DNA from: Phaeosaccion multiseriatum
Taxonomy: Eukaryota; Ochrophyta, other classes
DNA: 64,000 nt
Direction of reading: 5' to 3'
NCBI GenBank assembly: GCA_965112735.1
Contig: OZ218953.1
Location: forward strand, 1,860,001 to 1,924,000
Part shown: piece by piece, positions 37,573 through 50,000 of the stretch
Layout: each line of letters opens with the position of its first letter
How positions within the stretch are numbered: position 1 is the first letter of the stretch
The notes under the pieces: generated by a model
Told to the model about the DNA's origin: nothing
Databases searched by the model: none
Seen by the model: the letters and a program-made list of their open reading frames with translations, nothing else
Program-made: the position numbers and the translations under genes

Positions 37573-38328
37573 ACGTTGTCTAGGCGAACACTGTTGGGGA
37601 GGAGCCAAGAGAAGGGAACGTGGGGGTCGGGGGCGGGGTCAGGACCACCACGACAGGAGGTTGCCCAACAGAACAGAAGAGGCTTCCAGACACTGGACAA
37701 ACACGGCAGGCAACCGCCGGCCTTCGCCAGTATGGAACATCGAGTCGAGACAGGACTGTCACAATACGGAAGAGCGGAGGAGAGGTGGGCCATCCCGCTG
37801 TGCATGGCGTCTCCGCCAGCCAAGCCCGTCGAGCAAACCAACCATCACTTCACTTCCAAGAGCCTCTACAAGCCCCCGACAAAGCAATTAAGGTCGCCAC
37901 TTCCACGCAAACGAGCCTCCCTGCCTCCTCATCTCTCTTCCCACCTTCGTGAACTCGGTTGCTGCGGTGGGTAGCGCTGCGCGAAGCTCTTCAGTCAATC
38001 CTCCTCGTCCGGGCCTCCTCTCCTCTTTTTATGTTTTTTTCTTTTTTTCTTAAGCGGGGGGGATGACAGCAAACATACACAGCAACAGACGCGTAGGAAG
38101 TCGGCGCGTAGTTGGTGTGTAGCTCTAAGAGTCTCAGTAGTGAGCCCCTTGTCCTTTAAATGGATGCTGTGCCCTCCCACCCCAGATTGAGTGGCCTCAA
38201 TTTTGCTCCCCCCCTCGGGTGAGCCCACCGGGGAATCCATTCATTCATGTTTGCGACCTCACATACCTCCTTTTGCGCTCTTCTCAATCTCTTAGTACTC
38301 TACCCCCCCACCCCCTACCCAAATCAAA
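37573..38328. promoter_or_regulatory. 756-bp divergent intergenic region, PABP / plastid protein
   Basis: The region between the two start codons holds no repeat arrays, unusual here. It has a T-rich stretch at about 38025-38050 and TTTAAA at 38155-38160. Presumed promoters for both genes; open frames across it have no recognisable domain. Confidence 0.45.
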
Positions 38329-39203
38329 ATGAAGTGTGTTGCCGTCCTCGCCCTTGTCCTGGCCAGCGCCGTGGCCTTCGTGCCCGCCACCACCCCCGTC
38401 GGCCTCAAGAAGGTTGCCCTCGCCCAGCACAAGGGAGCCGGAGGAAGTGAGTGGCGTTCCTTTTTGATAGAGTGTCGTGAGCCAAGACGGGTCTGCTCCC
38501 CTACCATGTCTGTCTTTTCTTCACTGTGTGTAAACCTTGCTCTTCTATGCAGACGCTGCAACGCCTTGTGTCACCGTGTTCCTTCTCCCACAATTGACTG
38601 ACGTACCACATCGTTGGGTTTTTCTTGTATGAGCGACGTGGTGAGGTTTCGCCTGGGGACGGAGGGGGCTGATACAGGGGTTGCACGGTATCCTCTCGGA
38701 GTCGATGGGGACTCTGTGTGTGTGTTTGGGCTCTGCCGACGCCCTCATTGGGGCTGTGGGGCTTCCGCTGCAATGCCCCAACCACCCATTCCTAATCATG
38801 TGTCCTTCGCATGCACCAGCCTAATAACAACCAACCACACCTTTTGTGTTTTGCTTCACAGTGAACGACACCAGGGACCCCGAGCCATCTGAGCACGAGG
38901 ACGCCCGAAAGTCCATCAAGGCTGCTCCTTCGTTCGAGGTGCGTATCGGTGATTAATAGGAGTAGACACACCTCAAAAAAACCAGGCCCGTCGGTTCTTC
39001 TTGAATCCTCTCTCAGCGCGTTTTTCTGGTCTTGTGGGACGCACGCACTGCTGTTGTGCAATTGCCACGCAACCATTCTCATCACGAGTGTATGAGTGTT
39101 GCATGTTCTTTCGGACCCTGACTTTTCATGCCCACCCTTCCTGTCACGATCCATCTCTCAGGAGTACATGAAGCAGAAGCAGGCCGAGGAGGCCAACAAA
39201 TAA
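38329..39203 (+). CDS. Small plastid-targeted protein, 3 exons
   Basis: Exons 38329-38446, 38862-38938 and 39162-39203 join in phase to 78 aa. The start MKCVAVLALVLASAVAFVP is a signal peptide followed by an ASAFAP-like cleavage motif (ASAVA|FVP), which in heterokont algae marks plastid proteins imported through four membranes. The mature part is only about 60 residues: a short basic stretch (LKKVALAQHKG), an acidic segment (NDTRDPEPSEHEDARKS) and a C-terminal helix EEYMKQKQAEEANK. No membrane helix remains after cleavage. I do not recognise the family. Its introns lack the repeats that fill other genes here, and codon use is strongly C-biased in exon 1 (GCC, GTC, CTC), suggesting high expression. 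Confidence 0.8.
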
Positions 39204-39697
39204 GCTCCCATCGAGTGACCGGCCCGCCCCTTCCTCTGCTCATGCACACACGACTATGGGGGTGACCATCCCTTCGCCCCGGTGCCCTCCACATAGGAAG
39301 GGTTACGCCGGGCCCCGCTGATCCTGGCAACAGGGTCTTCAGGGTCCGGGCAGCCTTTCACCTGTGGGGAGATATTCTGGGCGCACGTCATACAATAGAG
39401 TTAGAAACACGTCCCCCACACTGCTCAGACCCCTCTCCACCACTCACCGGCGCGGCTCGGCCCCGGCACGACTCGATCGACCCTGGTGTGTGAACGAAAG
39501 ACTGTGGCAAACCTTTTGTGATATGAAATTGTTATGATTAACGCGGGCGTGTTTCAGGAGACTGGCGCTGTAATATATGAAAACGCTTCAACCCTTCACT
39601 GTGTACTACTCTTTCCTCTTTTCTTTTGTCGCGTTCTGTGAGCTATGACCCGTTTGCGGGGGCGTGCGTGGCACCAAAGCGTCGCGCTACATGCAGT

Positions 39698-39777
39698 AGG
39701 AGACGCATCAGTACAGTAAGGGAAGCTCATCCCTGATAGGAGATGCATCAGTGCAGTAAGGGAAGTTCATCCCTGAC
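39698..39777 (+). repeat. 40-bp tandem duplication
   Basis: Two adjacent 40-bp copies (39698-39737 and 39738-39777), identical at 36 of 40 positions. All four differences are transitions. Each copy starts AGGAGAYGCATCAGT. Confidence 0.85.
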
Positions 39778-39963
39778 TTGACAAAGAGAGAGAGAGCAGC
39801 GCGAGTGGCCGCACCACTTCCATTCGGCCATGCCTCTTCTGCCTGTTGTCTTTCACATGCCGGGGGGGGGGGGGTTCGCGCCTATTATAGAGTCTTGATT
39901 GTGTGCCTCAATTTATGTCATACTCCCCCGCCAGTGGTGTGTTCCGGTGCTGTGCCCTTTTGT

Positions 39964-40081
39964 CCTCCTCCTCCTCCTCCTCCTCCTCCTCCTCCTCCTC
40001 CTCCTCCTCCTCCCCCTCCTCCTCCTCCTCCTCCTCCTCCTCCCCCTCCTCCTCCTCCTCCTACTACTACTACTACTACTC
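39964..40081 (+). repeat. (CCT)n(CTA)n compound repeat
   Basis: About 30 CCT units with two CCC interruptions, then about 6 CTA units, just 3' of the RRP5 stop codon. Confidence 0.95.
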
Positions 40082-40147
40082 TTCTACTATACTACTACCG
40101 GCACCCCAAGTCGTAAGTAACACACAAACCATGCACAACCCAACCAT

Positions 40148-40765
40148 CTACAACGAAGCCACAAAGTCCCTCGCCCGCTCTTTCACGGCATGCACGGTTT
40201 CCGCCGAGCCATGCTTCACCTCCAACACCAGGTACCGCTTAAACACCGCCTTCATCCGCTTGGCATTCAGCTCCAGCGTAGTAAGGCGATCCAGCAGCCC
40301 TCTGGCAGCGTCAATGTTGCCCGACTTGACCTCCCTGTCCACAAACACGTTCCAAAGATCGAGCCGCTTGGGGTGGGCTGCCACGAGACCTTCGAACAAC
40401 TCTCGGCCTCGAGCGGTGGAGCCGTGCTCGAACTCCGCACACGCGAAGTGAGACGTCACCTGTTTATGTGTGGGTGGGTGGGCGGTTGGGTGGGCGGGTG
40501 TGTGCGTGTGGGTGTGTGCGTATATCACGACAGTGGGTGTGTGTGTGTCAGTGTGGGGGTGTGGGGTGGGCGTGGGTGTATGGTGGAGGGGGGGGGGGGG
40601 GGCAGCACGCAGCAGCAGACACCACAGACAGGAGGAGCAGAAGAAAAGTTGAGTACATGTGGGAAGTGAGGTGTGACCTTTCACATGGTGACACACACAA
40701 GTGAATGGTCTGTAGTCGGGTGGCTAAGTCGGGGAAGCAGTTGGCAGGTCGGTTCGGTTCCAACG

Positions 40766-40834
<69 letters not shown>

Positions 40835-43800
40835 TCACGCAAATTTCGGTTCATTTCTGTCAGCCAGTACACCGCTCCGACGGTACTAAACTTACCTGTG
40901 CGTGCTTGTGGCGGGACAATGTCTGCAGCGACCTCTTGAGCAGCTCGCTGGCTTGGCGGTGATCCCCCTTCTTGAGCGCAAACAAGTGCCACGCCATCCA
41001 GCACTTCTTGGACGTTTTGAAACGCTTGCACATGGCCTTGTAGCACTCTCCGGCCTCCGCCTCCTCCTCCCCTCCCTTCTTCGACGAAGCTGCCTTTGCA
41101 TAGAGCTCGGCCAGGTGAAGGTGGAGAAGCTTGGGGTGACTATTGGCGCATCCTCGCACAAACACGTCCTTCAGAGACGCCTTGTTGCCGTACTTGTGCT
41201 CAAGATTCAAGAGGGCCACCCAAACATTGAGCCGCTCCTCTTCGTCTCGGAATCGAATCACCTTGAGCGCTCGCTCCGCCACCGCCCGAGCTCCATCCAC
41301 GTCCGCTAAACCAATCTGAAACGCCATGTACTGAATCCACACATAGGAGGAGTGGGGCGTGGACATGACCTTTCGCTCAAAGTCATCGGCGGACTCAGGT
41401 GTTGCTGCGTCTCCGGCAAGCAAGCGAAGCTCCTTGGCGCGAGTCTGTTCCTCCAGCGCCCGTGCCGCAGCCGCCTTCTTCCGCCCCTTGTGACTAATCT
41501 TCTTGCGCTCCTTGCCCCCCTTGCCTCCTTCCTCCTCTTCATCTTCGTCTTCCCTATCATCATCATCATCATCATCATCATCGGAGGAGGAGGAGCTGCT
41601 GTCGGAGCCCTCTGCTGCTGCAGCTGCTGCTGCTCCTCCGTCCCACTGGAAGCCAAGGTCGGCTCCTGCTCCGAGAGCTGCACCGAACACCCCCCCCCCG
41701 CCTCTTTGCCCCCCCTGCTGTTGGTCCTCCCCCTCTTCTTCGTAGTCAGAGTCGTCTGAGTCTTCATCGCTGTCTTCGTCTTCGTCGTCACTGTCTTTCT
41801 CATCCCCATCATGCTCGTCGCTGTCGTCCTCATCGCTTCTCTTTGCCGCCTCCCCTTCCTCGTGCTCCCCCTCTGCTCCCATAACCAATTGGTTGTCCAC
41901 GTCCTCGTCGTCACCTTCGTCCTCTCTCCCCCATCTCTTGAGCAGGGCCTCCAGATTGACCCCCCCCTCACCGCCCCCCTCCTCCTCCTCATCATCATTA
42001 TCATCATCATCATCATCATCACTTCCTTCTCCACTCTCCTCCGAGGAGTCTCCTTCCTCTTCGCTAGAGCTCTCATCCCCCTCAAAGTGACTCGCCTTGA
42101 GGCTGAGCGACACCCTCTTCTTCTCTGCATCCACCTTGAGCACGAGGGCCTTGACATAGTCCCCCTCCTCATACTCCTTCTCCAGCGCCTCAATCTTCCT
42201 GTCCGCCGCCTCGGATCGGTGACACATGCCCCGCACCTCGCTGTTTTCAATCTGAATAAAGACCCCATAGGACTGCACTTGCTTGACTGTGCCCTTGACC
42301 TTCATGCCCTTCTCAATATTGTCGAAGGTGATGAGTTTGCCATCCGCCACCACTCGGGAGGGCTTGAGGGAAAGCATCACAGAGCCCTTGATGGCGTCCT
42401 ATGCGTGGGGGGTTTGAGAAACGGAGATTGGTTGGTTGGGTGGTTGGTTGGTTTGTTGGTTGGTTGGCAAGCAAAAGAGCAAGAGGATACAAGAGAGAGA
42501 GGTGGATAAGAGCAGGACGAAAGCGGTGAGCAGAGCCTGTGGGAGGAAAGGGCGAAGGAGCAGAGAGACCTCAAACAAACATGCTTGACCCTTGCGCACT
42601 TGCCCTCTTGTCCCACCCGACCCACCACACTCCCCACATCCACTCAACCCACCCAACTCACCAACCCTCACTCACCACCACACTCACCACATCCACTCAA
42701 CCCACCCAACCTACCCGATACACCAATTTTCACTCACCACATCCACTCAACCCACCCAACCCACCCGATACACCAATTTTCACTCTCCACATCCACTCAA
42801 CCCACCCAACCCACCCGATACACCAATTCTCACTCACCACATCCACTCAACCCACCCAACCTACCCGATACACCAATTTTCACTCACCACATCCACTCAA
42901 CCCACCCAACCTACCCGATACACCAATTTTCACTCACCACATCCACTCAACCCACCCAACCTACCCGATACACCAATTTTCACTCACCACATCCACTCAA
43001 CCCACCCAACCCACCCGATACACCAATCCTCACTCACCACATCCACTCACCCCACCCAACCCACCCGATACACCAATTTTCACTCACCACATCCACTCAA
43101 CCCACCCAACCTACCCGATACACCAATCCTCACTCACCACATCCACTCAACCCACCCAACCCACCCGATACACCAATTTTCACTCACCACATCCACTCAA
43201 CCCACCCAACCCACCCGATACACCAATTTTCACTCACCACATCCACTCAACCCACCCAACCCACCCGATACACCAATCCTCACTCACCACATCCACTCAA
43301 CCCACCCAACCCACCCGATACACCAATTTTCACTCACCACATCCACTCACCCCACCCAACCCACCCGATACACCAATCCTCACTCACCGATGCCAGCACT
43401 CTCCCCCTGACGAGCTTCCCGGGGGGGAAGTCCTTGGGCGGGTCGGAGACATACACATCCGCAAGCTCCTTGAGCAGTACTCGGGCAGTGAGGTGCCTGG
43501 AAAGGCGTACAAAGCACCCCATCTTCGACGTGTTCTGTACGAATCCAGTCACCACGCTGTTGACGGTCGGCACAGGCACCGCAGCACCGTCCTCCTTGTC
43601 CGTCTCTGTCTCGTCCTCCTCGTCCTCGTCCTCGTCCTCGTCCTCCTCGTCCTCGTCTTCCTCCTCTTCTTGATCTTGCTTCTTTCCCTTCTTCTTTTGC
43701 TTCTCCTTCCTCTTCTGCTTCTTCATCTGCTGCTGCTGCCGCCGCCGCTGCTGCTGCCCCTCTTCGCTTGCGTCGGGCGTGTAGTTGAGGGCGAGGCGTG

Positions 43801-46800
43801 AGGGTCGTAGGGACAGTTCGATGCGGTTTCCGTCCACGGCAACGACACGACACTTGACAACGCTCCCGTTCTTGAATCTGCGGCAGCACATGACAGGACA
43901 GGAGCGGACAACAGTGGCCACCGCGAAGGGGGAAAGGGGCAGAGAGAGGGGGAGGCAGCGCAGGAGCAGCAGAGCAGAGTAGCAAACAGGAAGGAAGGAA
44001 GGAAGGAAGGAAGGAAGGAAGGAAGGAAGGAAGAAAGGAAGAAAGGTAGGAAGGATGGAAGGACGGAAGGAAGGAAGGAAGGAGCGCGCGACAGTCGCCA
44101 TTTGAGAACAGTGGGAGGGGAGGGGGTGGGGTGGGTGAGGGCCCGACCAGACGGACACATGCGTGTGAGGAATGAGGGATAACCTTCACCACTTCCACTT
44201 GCACAAATCCCAAACAAAACAAAACAAGCTAAGGAGAAAGAAAGAAAGAGAGAGAAAGAGAGATAGAGCAAGTGCTTGTAAGTAGAGAAAGGCAAACGTA
44301 AAGTAATGTCGATGTCGAAGCCTTTCATAAACTATCACCCACATGTCAAGGTGACTCGCCACACAGACCCCTATCGCTCTAGCCTGCACACCGCAACCGG
44401 GTGGGTATAGGGTACAGAAGCGCATTGCTGCGCGTCCATACCCCTCCCCCCCCCTGGAAGCAGCAATACATTTCCAAGGACATCCCTTATGAGAAGAAGG
44501 GCATCCCCCCTTTAGGCAGGCATCATTTCGAGTGAATACACGCACGCACACACACTCACACACACACACACACACATACACACACACATACACACACACG
44601 CACACACGAAAGTACAGGCACGTTCCACACCTCCCCCCCCCCCCAACTTGACCCACCAACCCGCCCCCCCGACTCGACCTACCTGTCCAGCTCGAGCACG
44701 CCGTCCCTCCACTGGCCCGGATCGTCCACCTCCGTGATACAAACCCTTCCCATCACGCGGTGTCTGAGCTGCACCATGAGGGCAGGGGCATCTACAGCTC
44801 TCCTCTCTCCTTTGCTCACCATGCCCACCACCACGCTCCCCACCTCAATCTCCTTGCCCAGTTGGTCCACTTCCACCCGAGGAAGGAAGGTGGTGCTCTT
44901 GCTGCTGCTCTTGAGCTTTCGCTTCTTGCTTGCCTTCCGCGGGGTCTTGCCTTCCTCCTCTTCCTCTTGCTCTTGCTCTTGGTGCCTGGGAAGGTCGCTC
45001 TCAGCCAGGCCCCATGCCTCGGGAGGACAGCAGCGCATGGAGAGGGTGAGGCGGTGTGTTTCGGAGTCGACATGGAGGACCATGCAGCGCGTCGCCATGC
45101 CGGGGAGGACGTATTGGCGGTGGTTCTTGAGTACTTTGAGCTCAGAGGAGATCTCCACGAGGGGCACAAAGCCACGAACTGTCGAGGAGAGGAACACCCA
45201 CACACCTACCGGGAATATCGGAGGACGTGGGGGAAGGGGAAACACCCACACACCCACACACAGAGAGAGAGAGTAAACGAAGACACATGTTCAGGGAGAG
45301 GGGGGGCGGGAGGGAGGGAGGGAGGGATGAAGGGAGGGATGAAGGTCATGTACTGGTGTCCTAGCGTTAGTCAAATCGAAACTCAAGCTCAGATTCATTG
45401 TAATCAACTGTTTCCGACGCTACCCACTACCCACACGCACCCACACACACACACACACCGCACACACACACACGCACACACCCTCAATCATCCACCCATA
45501 CCCACCCACCCACACACACACACACACACACGCACACACCCCCGCACCTGTCTCGGACACCTCGTCCACAACTCCTGCGTACAAGCTCCCCTTCCGAGGA
45601 GGCAAGGCCTGCTGCTGCTGTACCACTAACTGCTGCTCGTCGGTGCCATTTGTGTCGCCATCTGCGGCTGCGGTGGTGGCGGTGGCGGGACCCCATGCAG
45701 GCCGTCCGTCGGTAGTGCCCTTCTCCCTCAGACTGAGGCCCAGCATCACAAGGCGCTTGCCCTCCTCCTTGCTTTTCTTGCCCTCCCTGCCCTCCTTGCT
45801 CTGCTTGTCTTGGCGGGAGAGGACGGTAGCCTTTAGAGGCTCGGCCTTGCTTAGGGACACAAAGGGGTGCCAGTCCACTTGGTTCAGCGTGTGGGGATGC
45901 TCTATGTGTATGTGGGATTTAAATATGTTTCGTTCGGTACAAGAGGGAGTGAAAGGGAAGGAAGGGAAGGGAAGGAGTAATACGGAATTGGAGAAGGGGC
46001 GCAAGGGGGGGGGGGGGGGTAGGGGGGGACGGAATAAGGACTCGGCAATAAGCAGCAGCACGAACTATACGCTCTAGATGTACGTGTACACTGACGTACG
46101 GACTAACTAACCCTCTCGTCCGTCCTTCCTTCCTTCCTTCCTTCCTTCCTTCCTTCCTTCCTTCCTTCTTCCCTCCCTCTCTCCGTCCCCGCCCTCCCTC
46201 CCTCCCTCCCACCCTCCCTCCCTCCCTCCCTCCCTCCCTCCCTCCTTCCCTTCGTAACTGACCTGTGGGGGCTAGCTGCGACGGCGCCGGCCCGTCCGCT
46301 AGATGCACCCTCGCCTTGACCTTGACTCCCTCCTCCTCGCCCGTCCTCCCCAACTCAACCACAACTCTGTCCGGCTTGATGGTCTTGACTCTTGCGCTCA
46401 CGTCCATACCGACTCGGAGATCCTTCAACGCGTACGTTGGCGTCTCCTGCGACCTCTTCTCTCGCTCTTTCTCCGCCTTCCTCTCTGCCTTTCGCTGCTC
46501 TTTCTCCTTCGCCCGGGCGGCTCTCCTCTTCCGCTTCTCCTCTTCGGCACTGCCTGCTTTCCCTCCTCCTCCTGCTGATCCTTCTTCACCTTCTTCTGCC
46601 TCCACCGCCGCCTCTGCTTTGCTCTTTTTCTTGGCTCGCTTCCTCTCCTCCTTCTCCTCCTTGGTCTCCTTCCCCCTCCTCTCCTTCTTATTCTCGCCCT
46701 GCTCTCTGCTCCTCTTTCTCTTATTCTCCACTTCTTCCGCGGCGGCCTTGTCCACCCTCGTGAGCAAGCTCAAACCTCCATGGGCTCCCTCTGTGCACTC

Positions 46801-47032
46801 ACTCGCCGTCGTCACCACGGCGTCGACCACAAGACTGCCCGCCACGCTGTCCGCCTTGGAGTAAGGGCAGTGGTAGTCGGCGACGAGGAGCAGGGCCAAT
46901 GTCCCTCCTACACTAACCACGGCGTAGGGAGCACCTGTATGTGATGAGCAAAGAAAGAAGTCAAGAAAAGAGACGGAGACAGAGAGAGAGAGAGAGGCGA
47001 TTTAGGGTTTGTATCCACCACGCGTGCTCGCA

Positions 47033-47086
<54 letters not shown>

Positions 47087-50000
47087 TCGCTCAACACACA
47101 GGTGTCACCCACTCACACACCACCGCTCACCCATTCACACCCACCCACCTCCACCCACAAGAATCCAACCCCGCAGCCCCACACTCACCACCCAACCACA
47201 TCCAATATATATATATATATATATATCCCGCATACACACACAACCAACCATCCCACACCCACCCGCACCCACCCATCGACACACCCATCGACACACCCAC
47301 CCACAACCGCGCACCTTCTCTGGCAAGCAACACCTCGCAAGCGTGCGAAGAGGCCTCCTCAAGGCGGCCGGCGCTCTTCCTCCTTTTGCTGCGCCCCGCC
47401 TTGACCACCGCCGGCAGCATGGACACATGAAGCACTCGCTTCTCCAAGTCGCAGTCCAACACCCGCACCTTCACCTCATCGCCCTCCCCCACGCCCTCCT
47501 GCGAGTGCTCGGGGCGGCAGAGCATGATGGAGGTGTCGTCGTCGGCAAGACACACGACTCCGTAGTCGCGCACCGCTGAAATGGTCACGTCGGTGGTTGA
47601 GCCGATGGGATACTTGGTCCAATCCGGAAGGGGTTGGGACTGTTTCTTCGCCTCCTTCTTCTTGTCCTTCTCCTTTTTGCTGCTCTTGCTGCTCTTCTTG
47701 TCGTTGTCATCACCATCCACTGCCATCTCCTCTGCTTCCTCCTTCTCCTTCTCCCAGCCGGACAGAAGCGTCGCTGCCCTCGCCGCCTCTTGCAGGAGCG
47801 AGGTAAGGTAGAGCGGGGCAGGAGTGGGTAGAGCGGAGGCCTTGAGCGATACCGCGATACGCTCGGCAGTCGTATCTACCTTCTGCACCACTCCTCTCAC
47901 GCTGTCCCCCGGGGTGAACATACCCCGGGGGTCCTTCACAAACGTATCCGCGACAAGGGCTCGGGGGCAGAGGGCACTCATCCCGCCTGCGAAACGCACA
48001 AACACGCCAAAGTCCTCGACGCGAGACACTGTGCCCACCACCACGTCTCCAGGGGACACGTCCGAGAGTTGGGCTGGCATGATGCCTACCATGCCACCCC
48101 TTTTGCTCGACGTGCGCGTGTTGGTGATCTGGTCCTGTGACTCCTGGTCCTTAGCGGCCTTGTCTTTCTTGGTCTGGGCCTTGGTCTTCCGACCCTTGGA
48201 GGCGGAGGCAGCAGAGGCATCAGCACCAGCAGCGGCAGAGGCAGAGGCAGAGGCGAACAGCAGCGGCTTCATGGAGAGCAGCGGCTGACCGTTACGACCA
48301 ATCTGCAACACCACGAGCTCCTCCAATTGGTCCCCCACATCAATGCCTTTGAGCAAAGCCTCACTAAAGGTGACGTGGTCACACACGTGTTCCCTGGGCA
48401 TCCACCCTTCGTGACCCCACCCATCGAGCCGCACTAGTGCCCCTTTACCCTCAACCGTGGACTCGACTCGCCCACCCACCACCGCCCCGACAAGGAAGGG
48501 GCACTTGGGCTTGCTCTCCTTCAAAGCCGCATCCGCATCAGCACCACCACCAGCAGCAGAATCATCATCATCTACATCCATTGTATCACCAACTGCTGTG
48601 TCCTCTGCACCCCCCCCCTCGGCGACATTGCCCTGCACGTCTAGGGACAGCAGCAGCTGCGGGGGGCGGGCCTTGGCGTCGCTCTTGAGCACGACGGTCC
48701 TTACCACCTGTCCGTTGGAAAGGTAAAGTAAGTCAATGAGTCAGTTCAGCATGTTACAAAAGAAGCATGTCAGCCTCAAACAAGCACGCGCCAAGACCAC
48801 AACTCAAGTACCCACCCACCCACCCACCCATCCACCCACCCATTGACTTATACTATACGTATACCCCCACCCACCTGTCCGATGCTGAAGTCCGCCGCAG
48901 CGTCCTCCACGCCTTGCTTGGCGAGGGATTTGGCGGGGACAAGGCCGTGTACGTTGTTGCAAAACGTCACAATCACCCCGAATCTGCCCACTTTAGTAAC
49001 GAAGCCAACGGCGGTCTTGCCCCTCCTGACGTCATAGCTGGTGATGGGGACCCCAGTGTCCTCCACAAGAGACTTCTTCAGGGTCGCTTGGATGCGTCGA
49101 GAGGGAACGTCCACCGTCAGCACTCGCATGGTAACGCGACTGTCCACCTGGTTGGTTGGTTGGTGGGTTGGTGGGTTGGTTGGTTGGTTGGTGGGTTGGT
49201 TGGTTGGTGAGTTGGTGGGTTGGTTGGTTGGTGAGTTGGTGGGTTGGTTGGTTGGTGGGTTGGTGGGTTGGAGGGTTGGTTGGTTGGTTGGTTGGTGGGT
49301 TGGAGGGTTGGTTGGTTGGTTGGTTGGTTGATTGGTTGGTTGATTGGTGGGTTGGAGGGTTGGTGGGTTGGTTGGTTGGTGGGTTGGTGGGTTGGAGGGT
49401 TGGTTGGTTGGTGGGTTGGAGGGTTGGTTGGTTGGAGGTCGGGGTGGGGGTAGGGGTGGCGAAGTTATGAATGCGGCAGGTTGAACTTCGAACATTCAAC
49501 AGAGCGCGCATTCTCCACCCTTTATGCGAGCGCGCTCACCCTCTCTTTCGTTGCGGCGCAACAGCAGCACCAAGGTGCAGAAGAGATGAGGAGAAGGAGG
49601 GGCGAGAGAGAGAGAGGGGGGGGGGGGGGGGGGGGGAAAGAGAGAGCGAAGGAGAGAAAGAGGGCGGGGGGAAAGAGAGAGACAACATAGAAGAGAGAGA
49701 GAAGAGCTTAGTCAGTTGCTTGGCTCACCTTAAACTTGTTCTTGGGCTTCTTGACGCTGGTTTCCGAGAGGTGCATGGTGGCACACAGCGCCTTGACACC
49801 CTCCCCCAGCTCCGCCAGCAAGCCGAAGCTCTCCACAGCAAGCACCTTGCCTTGCAACACCATGCCTGGTGACACATCCGTGTGCCTCAGAATGCTCGCC
49901 TCCAACACCGACTGCTTCAGACTCGCCGCCGCCCACCCCTCCAGGAGGATGTGCCCCACCACCCGACACGGCACCTTCTCGCCCACCTTGAACTTCTTGT

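Larger units (their letters stand above)
39204..40147. other. Convergent intergenic region, plastid protein / RRP5
   Basis: It contains 3' UTR sequence (about 39204-39640), a 40-bp direct tandem duplication and a CCT/CTA repeat. No gene seen. Confidence 0.6.

Noticed and set aside
42539-43801. Long plus-strand open frames (270-420 codons) across the RRP5 intron encoding His/Pro/Thr repeats
   Set aside because: They are translations of the 50-bp minisatellite. A 50-bp unit cycles through all three frames, so all stay open. RRP5 exons on the other strand explain the flanks.
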